DNA from: Pycnococcus provasolii
Lineage: Eukaryota; Chlorophyta; Pseudoscourfieldiophyceae; Pseudoscourfieldiales; Pycnococcaceae
Length of the DNA: 64,000 nt
Assembly: GCA_938743325.2 (NCBI GenBank)
Contig: OW568885.1
Span: 248,001-312,000, forward strand
Direction of reading: 5' to 3'
In this document: one piece after another, positions 57,449 to 64,000 of the stretch
Layout of the letters: every line of letters starts with the position of its first letter
How positions within the stretch are numbered: the stretch's first letter is position 1
The notes under the pieces: model-generated
Databases searched by the model: none
The model's input: the letters and a program-made list of their open reading frames with translations, nothing else
What the model was told of the DNA's origin: nothing
Made by a program: the position numbers and the translations under genes

Positions 57449-57988
57449 CTATATCGCCCCATAACTCTCCACGAGCGTGAGCAACAGAAGCGCGCACGCA
57501 AACGCAACGAGCGTTGGTGCGGCACGAGGGCCTGGCCAGTCGTCGGGATTCGACTCTGTATCGCGCACGCGTTTCACCGTAAGAGCCGATGACGCACCCG
57601 CACACGCGACGCCGGCAGTAAGACCGGCGTACACTAGCGGCGCAGACGAGGAGGCAATGAGAAGATAGCTGAGAAGCAATCCGCCGCACGCCGCCCCAGT
57701 CATCTTCGCGTCTGCACGCCCTGACGTCCCCTCGGGTACCGCCAGTACCGAGTATGCCGCCTCCCCTCCGAGCACCGCAATCAGCCCGAACGTCTGCGTC
57801 GACGCCGCGAGGGAAACCGCCTCGAGCGACGCCGACACGCGAACGCACCTACCGCTACCCCTACCGCCCCGACCCCTTGCAGAAGAAGACCCGACGTGAC
57901 GAGCACCATGACGGAGGCACGAGACGGCTGAGCCAGGCCTTGAGCGCTTCAGGCCAGGCAACGACGAGCGTGCGAGGAGAGTCGGCAT
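57449..57988 (-). CDS. Small plastid-targeted membrane protein, unknown
   Basis: A 179-residue protein starting MPTLLARSSLPGLKRSRPGS, an Arg/Ser-rich acid-free leader. About four hydrophobic segments follow (SLAASTQTFGLIAVLGG, GGLLLSYLLIASSS, VYAGLTAGVACAGASSAL, TLVAFACALLLLTLVE). It is convergent with the PDZ-like gene (64-bp gap). No family is recognised. Confidence 0.6.
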   Translation of the reverse strand: MPTLLARSSLPGLKRSRPGSAVSCLRHGARHVGSSSARGRGGRGSGRCVRVSASLEAVSLAASTQTFGLIAVLGGEAAYSVLAVPEGTSGRADAKMTGAACGGLLLSYLLIASSSAPLVYAGLTAGVACAGASSALTVKRVRDTESNPDDWPGPRAAPTLVAFACALLLLTLVESYGAI

Positions 57989-58649
57989 CGCCGCCAGTCG
58001 TGATCTGCGGAGTGTGAATGGCGACGGAAAAACAACCAAGAAGAACAGGATAAGAAGAGGGGATTTTTCAAGTTTCACACAGATTCAGATTTCTGACGAA
58101 AAAATCACATTTGGGGGTTCATGTGGGATTTCCAAGCAAACCCCTAAATGGGTTTGCAAAAAACAGGAACTTTGGCCTTGGGGCTCTTGTCAATCTTGTC
58201 AATGACAAGTTGTCATGCAAAGCACGGAAAGCACGCGTGCACCTTTACATAAACGTTCTTGAAAGCGTACTTTGAATGGTTGTACCCTTGCTCTTGCGAG
58301 TGAGCTCAGGTGCCGCTCACTTGCAAGCGTCCTCGTACCGCCAGGCAACGCGCCGTACCGGTCTCTCAGCGGCATCGCGTCGCGCGAACCTTGATGAATT
58401 CGACATGTCAACGTGGTTGACGGGCGGAGCGCCGGGCCCTCTCTTAGTAGAGGAGCTGGCCAAGGACGTGAGGGCCTCCGTCCAGCGCCTTGAGTCGAAG
58501 GCACGCGCGGGCGCGAAGATGGCTTGTAAACTTTTATGTCGCCACCTTGGCACCTAGGTGGGTTGGTTTGTGTTATTACTGTATCAGTCTATGTATTGTC
58601 GAAACGGTAATTACAGTACGTAACAACAGCCGTTGTGGAAAGGAAATGT
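57989..58649. other. Intergenic region
   Basis: A plus-strand 93-codon open frame at 58276-58557 has no recognisable motif and is equally open on the other strand, so I do not call it. Confidence 0.45.
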
Positions 58650-60195
58650 TTACGAGCCTACGACCAAGCCCGCGGGACCAACAGTCGTCGTCGTGATCAA
58701 AGGACGGAACCCGAGCTCCTCCACAGGCACGCCGAACTCCGCCAGCTTCGCCTCGTACACGCGGATGATGTCGTTGTGCGCCTTCGACACCTTCGCGACG
58801 TCGTACTGCAAAGCCTTGATGAGCTGGTTTTTGCCCTCGAGCACCTCGTCGAGCTTTTTCGTCACCGCGCTCAACGTGCTCTGGTCCAGGTTCGATGCCG
58901 CCAGAATCTCGCTGATCTGCGCATCCTTCTTCTCCACCGTCTCCTGAAGCGTCTCCAGCTTGCGCTCGGCAACCATCGCCTTGAGTCCAGCGCGCTGCTG
59001 GATGTCGTACACCGTCGTCTCGAAACGCCCGTAGAGCTCGTCGCGCTCCTTCTGCACCTGCGCGAACCTCTGCTGGAACACCTCGTGCTCCCACTCCAGG
59101 TTCTTCAGAAGCTTCTCCGTCTGCCCCAACCGCGCCTTGGTCTGCGAGAGCGACATCTTGTCCTTCTCGTAGTCGTGCAGCTGCTGGCGGAGCATGTCGC
59201 ACTCCTTGAGAGCCTTCTGCAACGGCTCCTGCAACCGCTTGTTCTCCTGCGCAATCTCGTACATCAGCTTTTGGCTGTTCGCCTCCGACTTCTTCATCTC
59301 AGCCACGTCCTCCTTGAGCGCCTTGATGAGGTCCAGGTTGTTGTGTGTGATATCGTTGTAGTAGTTTTTGATGTCCGCGAACGCCTTCTCGTGGCGCTTC
59401 ATCAAGTCCTGAATGTGCGAGTTCTTGCGGTCCTCAATCTCGTGCACCTCCAGCTTTCGGCGCAGCTCAAGCTCGTCTCGCATCTTCTTCATGTGCTTCT
59501 CGTACTTCTGCTGCAACTCCTTGGCGTTCAGCTCGAACTCCTTGCGAATCATGGTGATTTCCTTCGCGTGCTCGAGCTGAAGCTGCCGAATGTAGTCCTC
59601 GTGTGCGAGCTCCATTTCGCGCATCTCCTGCTTGAGTGCGCGCTTGTCCTTCTGCAGGTCAGCCTGCACGCGGTGGAACCCATCCTGCTGCAGCTTGAGT
59701 GCCGTCTCGCCCTCTGTCTTGAGCGTGGTGATGTTGTTCTGGTGCTCGTACAGTAGGTGCTTGACTTTCTGCTTGTACACCTTAATTTCAACCTGGTGAC
59801 GCTCCTCCATCTCCTCCATCTCTCGGTCCTTGTTGCGAACCTCAGCCCTTCGGTCATCGAGGTCCTTTTTCGTGATTTCCCAGAACGAGCTGATTTTGTC
59901 GCGCTCGAGCTATTTATTTCGTTTCGTTTTGTTTTCACCATGTGTGGGTAAGGTTGTGTATGTCTTTTGTTAGTCACTGATATATCCGTTGTCGTTTTGC
60001 GTGTTTTGCGCGCTCTCCAACGTTGCAACGTACCTGCATGTAGTTTCGGTACTCCTCCTCCTTGTTCTTCTCCTTCTCGAGTAGAACGATCTTCGCGTTG
60101 AGCTCGTCGACGTTGACGCCACCATCTGCTCCGTCGCCTCCAGCACCTCCTCCCGCATCCTCCGCCTTCTTCTTATCCTTTCCCTTCTTTCCCAT
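58650..60195 (-). CDS. DRC4: Dynein regulatory complex subunit 4 (GAS8)
   Basis: Two exons, 60195-60034 and 59909-58650, with a 124-bp intron (CAG|GTACGT ... AAATAG|CTCGAG), phase 0. The 473-residue product is close to the usual 478. It begins [16 protein letters not shown] and is nearly all coiled coil, with family blocks [53 protein letters not shown] and [23 protein letters not shown]4 (Chlamydomonas PF2) is a core nexin-dynein regulatory complex subunit of motile axonemes. Together with CYB5D1 it shows the organism builds a motile flagellum. Confidence 0.95.
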
Positions 60196-61859
60196 GGTGT
60201 TTCGCTGCTGCTGTGCTGTGTTCTTAAGACAGACGTCTGCACGCTAACAAGCGGCCGCGGAGAAGCGTTGCCTAGTTGTGGAGAGTGAGCACTGGCCAGT
60301 GGAGCCCAGCAAGTCACTCACTCACTCACACACACACTCACTCACCCGTGAGACTCACTCACTCTTACGAGGACTCAAGCGCCAGCGTCTAGACGCACAC
60401 AGCTGGAGCGCGCAGAACAGACTCTCGAGCGCGGCTGTGCTCTCCCGGTGCGCAGAAAAAGCAAGCTGGCTGGTTGGGTTTGGTGGCGAGACTCGCAAGG
60501 AAGTTGGGCGAGAGCACTGCTCTGCCCGGTCGTCGTCGTCGTCCAAAGGAGTCGAGGTGGAGTCGTGCGTGAGGTGAACAACAGAGGCGACGACGAAAGC
60601 GAAAGAAACACCGTGAACAGCTAAGCTAAACTTAGCTGAACAGGCTAAGAGAGCCGGCCGGTTTTCTCTGGAGTCTTCGCCTTCTCTTCCAGCTGAGGCT
60701 CGACTTCTCGAGAGGCGAGGCTCAGAGAGGCTCAGAGAGCTGTCTCCAAGCAGGACTCTGGACTCTGGAGTCGCAGGACCAAGGATGGAGTAGTAGGGTC
60801 ACTCGCCGTGTGGTTTCCTGTTGCCTGTGGAGAGGGCGAGGCGAGGGAGACCGTTGTGGTGGTTTGCACGAGGTGTTCAACGACTGGGACGGTGGGTTAG
60901 GACCCAATGGCCAAAATGCAAACAATCAAATGCTCGTTCCACGATGCGGTGCGGACGCCCACCTTGCACCTTGATGATGGCCACTTGATAGTACTAACTT
61001 ATCAACCTCTTATATCAGGCCTCATCATCGAGTCACCCACCGTTCGTCCATCCCGTTCCCCTTCTTCTCTTCCCAACGACCAACGACTACGAGCAACTCG
61101 GACCAAGTACGGTACCAACCACGCCGTTGGGCGTTGGGCTGTATCCCCTTAAGTGGCCCCTTCTTCCGTCCTTCCTCTGCTGTCTGCAAAGTGCGCAATC
61201 CATCCGCAGCAAAACTCCGCAGAGGCGCAGACAGTTTTGTCAATCCTGTCTGTGATGGATCCCACCAAAGTCGACAAAAGAGAAAGCAAACTGCAAACGG
61301 ACAAGCAAGAGAGGCAAGAGGAGAGAAGATATGGAGGAGGCTGGCATGAGAAGCCATGGGGTCTGCCTAAGCTTAACCCTTACTGGAAGAACCAACCCTT
61401 TCCTTTGGAACCCTAACCTAACCTGAGGAGGTGAGGGCACCAAATGCCAAACCCCCTGGGGCCCCACCGAACCCTTCCGAGCCGTAGAAACCAGCCTATG
61501 AACTAGGGGGCGTGACGACAACAGCCCCGTACTGCGGAATGGTGGACCCGATCCAAGCAAGGATCCCAAGCATAATCGAATCGTGGGGTCCCTAGGAGCG
61601 TATCCCGAGAACCCCGGTGCTTGGCTGCTTGGTCCTGGGAGGCTTCCTAGCCTAGCGAATCCGGATGCGGGGTGGACACTTTTCACCGAATCCGCCGACC
61701 AAGAGAATACGCCCGGCCGGCGGAGAGCGAGCGCGTCAGGCCTGACGTTTTTCCGAAAGGAAACACAATGCATGGGGTTAGGTTTTTTGCCGGCCTGAGG
61801 AGCGTATCGTGGGGTCCCTGAGACCCGAACACACTCACTCTGTCTCGCCTCGCGTCGCC
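60196..61859. other. Gene-free divergent intergenic region
   Basis: It contains CACTCACT-type simple repeats near 60312-60360, GGCTCAGAGAG repeats near 60718, and a GGAGCGTATC..GGGGTCCCT motif occurring twice (about 61584 and 61800). Short frames here lack motifs. No gene is called. Confidence 0.45.
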
Positions 61860-62507
61860 ATGGCGCCTGGTCTCTCTTCTTCACCTGGAGGGCATATGTC
61901 GTCTTTATCTCGTTCCTCCTCTCCTTTCAGAGGAAAAGCTTGTGGTGCAGCTTGTGGTGCAGCTCGAGTTTGTCCCTCCCCTTCTCCTCGTCGTTCTCTC
62001 GGTGTCTCTCGCTCCCTTGGGGCGCATTCTGCCGGCTCCTCAGCTTCAGGATCAGCTGATGCCGTCGAACACAGGAACGGATCCTCGCGTGGGGGCCATC
62101 CATCTTCAGGGGGGAGTATCGTCAGTGATGGTGGTGCCGTGTCCCATAATGGTAACTCTTCGCAAAGTGACCTCACGCTGCCAACGCACGAAAGGCTGCG
62201 TGAAGTGAACCCCACGCTGTGGGAAAAACAGAGACAACTTCTCTCCGATATGCGCGCACTCAGAGGCGCGATCGAAAAAACCTCCGCAACCATCGCAGAC
62301 TTGGACGTCGGAGACGCATCCTCCGTCGTCGCCGAGCTGGACACGCACGCGGACCCGCAGGCTATACAGGATGCACTCAAGGCGGTGGAGCAGGAGCTCG
62401 AGCAGGAACTCTCGAATACAACGGAACACACGCCGGGAAGCAACGACGCTGTCGCGTACAGCAACGGAACGTACCAGCAGGAGCAGACGACGACGACGAC
62501 GACGCCT

Positions 62508-62541
<34 letters not shown>

Positions 62542-64000
62542 AGATGCAAGAGCAGCAGGAACCGCTGATGCCGGAAACGCCAGCAGGACCGCCCGCGTGG
62601 GTGCCGGAACACCGGCTAGGCGCCAACGTGCAGCCAGCTGGAACGGTTTTTCGAGTGTGGGCACCGAACGCACAGTCGGTAACGCTCGTCGTCTCGCAGA
62701 AGCCTGACGCCGAGCTCAGCGCAAGACTCGAGTACTCAACCACTGTTATGGAATACCCAGAGCCGACGTGGCGCATCGTCATGGAACGCGAGCCCGAGGA
62801 GGGCCTGCACGAAGGCGAGGGAAACGCGCCGCCACCACACGCTGGGTGCTGGTGCGCACGCGTCTCGGACGTCGGACACCTCAGCACGTATCTCTTCGAG
62901 GTTGAGGAGAAACACTCAGGAAAAAAGCTGCGTCGGCGCGATCCGTGGGCAAGACAAACGTTTCAGGGAATCGCCCTCAACGTTGTGATTGATCCAGGCG
63001 TGTATGCGTGGTCGCACGCGCACCCTCGGGACACCAACGTCGTCACAACCAGTGCCAACGGCGGCGCGAGCCTGGCTGTGCAGCGCAGAGCGTCGGACAT
63101 CCCGCCGTATTCGTTCGACGCAAACGCAAGCGCCGGGCTGCGTGCTCTGGGCGACAACAGCAGCGCACAGGCTGCCGCCGTGCCGTGGTTTGGGGACGCC
63201 AACGACCCATCCACGTCGGGCAGCGACGCCAACACGTCCATGGTCATGTACCAGATGCACCTGGGATCGTTCACGGGGCACAATGACGGGCGCGAAGACT
63301 TCATTCAACGCCACGCTGGCACTGGCGACCTTGTTAGCAACCTGCGCCACGCAAGGGAAGAGCTGCCGTACCTCGCGCGCATGGGGTTCAATACCATACA
63401 GCTGTTGCCGACGCCCGAGTTCACGGGCCTGTGGGGCTACAACCCCGTGATGTTCTTTGCGCCGCACTCCGCGTACGGCACGCCGCGAGATCTGAAGGAC
63501 TTTGTCGACTCCGCGCACAGCCTGGGCATCCGCGTGATTGCGGACCTGGCTCTACACCACGGTGCGGCGAAGGATAATAGCCTGTGGGACTACGACGGCC
63601 CGTCGGAACATGGCGATCAGAATGGAGGCGGAGGCGTGTACTTCGAGGGTGGCGGTGGCACGCCGTGGGGTCGCGCCTTCGCCTTCTGGAAGCACGAGGT
63701 TGTTCACTTCCTGACAGCCGTGGGCCCAGCCTGGGCGAAGGAGTACAACATCGACGGCCTGAGATTTGACAGCATCCACAACGTGCCTCGTGACGTCGTT
63801 CACAGCATGGTTGCACGCCTGCGCGAGGAAGCGCCCGACTGCTTCCTCATTGCCGAGCACAACCCGGAGGATCCTGGCGTGGCGCTGCGAGACCTTGGCT
63901 TCGACACGATGTGGAGCCTCTCAGCGCTGCGCGACGCGGAGAGCCTGATGAACCGAGGTGACGACAAGACGTTCGAGAGAAAAATGAACAGCATCGTCGA
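61860..64000 (+). CDS. GH13 alpha-glucan enzyme (branching-enzyme / trehalohydrolase-like), 3' end outside window
   Basis: The frame is open from the ATG at 61860 to the window edge (713 codons visible). The Ser/Arg-rich start (MAPGLSSSPGGHMSSLSRSS) suggests a plastid transit peptide. A coiled helix, a polyproline run and a CBM48-like beta domain (GTVFRVWAPNAQSVTLV) follow, then a GH13 barrel. The barrel shows YQMHLGSF, FTGLWGYNPVMFFAPHSAYG, ADLALHHG, the nucleophile Asp in GLRFDSIHN (about 637) and the acid Glu in FLIAEHNPE (about 666). CBM48 plus this barrel occurs in glucan branching enzymes (starch synthesis) and in maltooligosyltrehalose trehalohydrolases. The TPWGRAFAF segment leans toward the latter. 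The family is firm, the reaction is not. Confidence 0.82.

Noticed and set aside
58276-58557. 93-codon plus-strand frame
   Set aside because: Also open on the minus strand, with no conserved motif.
58635-59756. 373-codon plus-strand Leu/Val-rich frame
   Set aside because: Antisense shadow of DRC4.
61153-61416. 87-codon frame near the GH13 gene
   Set aside because: No ATG at its start, no recognisable motif, and low-complexity surroundings.

Overview
This window looks like nuclear DNA of a unicellular, flagellated, photosynthetic eukaryote, most likely an intron-poor green (prasinophyte-like) alga. The case rests on several kinds of gene. Plastid and green-lineage genes include a nuclear-encoded plastid bL31 with a leader, a photosystem-II-type S4 protein, an ARIA/ABAP1-like ARM-BTB protein and a GPHR/GTG membrane protein. 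Axonemal genes are CYB5D1 and DRC4/GAS8. HCCS is a mitochondrial cytochrome c heme lyase. A circularly permuted tRNA-Leu gene type is also present; such genes are known from prasinophytes, Cyanidioschyzon and a nucleomorph. Most genes are single open frames. Introns of about 80-130 bp are supported only in the ACCase, DRC4 and one coiled-coil gene. Intergenic stretches repeatedly carry TTAGGG/CCCTAA telomere-like tracts. The lineage call is inference, since no rRNA or plastid marker is present.

Layout. 1-980: 3' end of an unidentified gene. 1052-4513 (-): a remarkable single frame joining tandem ubiquitin units, integrase-repeat-unit modules and an AlkB-like 2OG-Fe(II) oxygenase domain. 4514-6495: gene-free, with a MITE-like element. 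6496-13819 (+): homomeric acetyl-CoA carboxylase. 14953-16320 (-): FMRP-like tandem-KH/RGG protein. 17306-18004 (+): CYB5D1. 18184-28721: a His/Gln-rich small protein, three long coiled-coil proteins (one with EF-hands) and an R-SNARE. 28722-32012 (+): a secreted protein with a recurring FYG motif. 32789-38430: plastid bL31, a golgin-like protein, the plastid S4 protein, a small unknown ORF and a transaldolase-family enzyme.

38378-42371: a perfectly collinear 771-bp inverted duplication. Each arm carries the 3' tail of the transaldolase gene, one circularly permuted tRNA-Leu(CAA) gene and the 5' end of a COMMD gene. Between the arms lie the heme lyase, most of the intact COMMD gene and the remains of a broken COMMD copy.

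43202-57988: ARM-BTB protein, a seven-repeat RCC1-like protein, GPHR, a family-4-like glycosyltransferase, cytosolic isoleucyl-tRNA synthetase, a plastid PDZ-like protein and a small membrane protein. 58650-60195 (-): DRC4/GAS8. 61860-end (+): a GH13 alpha-glucan enzyme cut by the window edge.

The genes are ordinary housekeeping, plastid and ciliary genes in alternating orientation, with no operon-like grouping. The two items most worth following up are the ubiquitin/integrase-repeat/AlkB fusion and the permuted tRNA-Leu pair in the inverted duplication.
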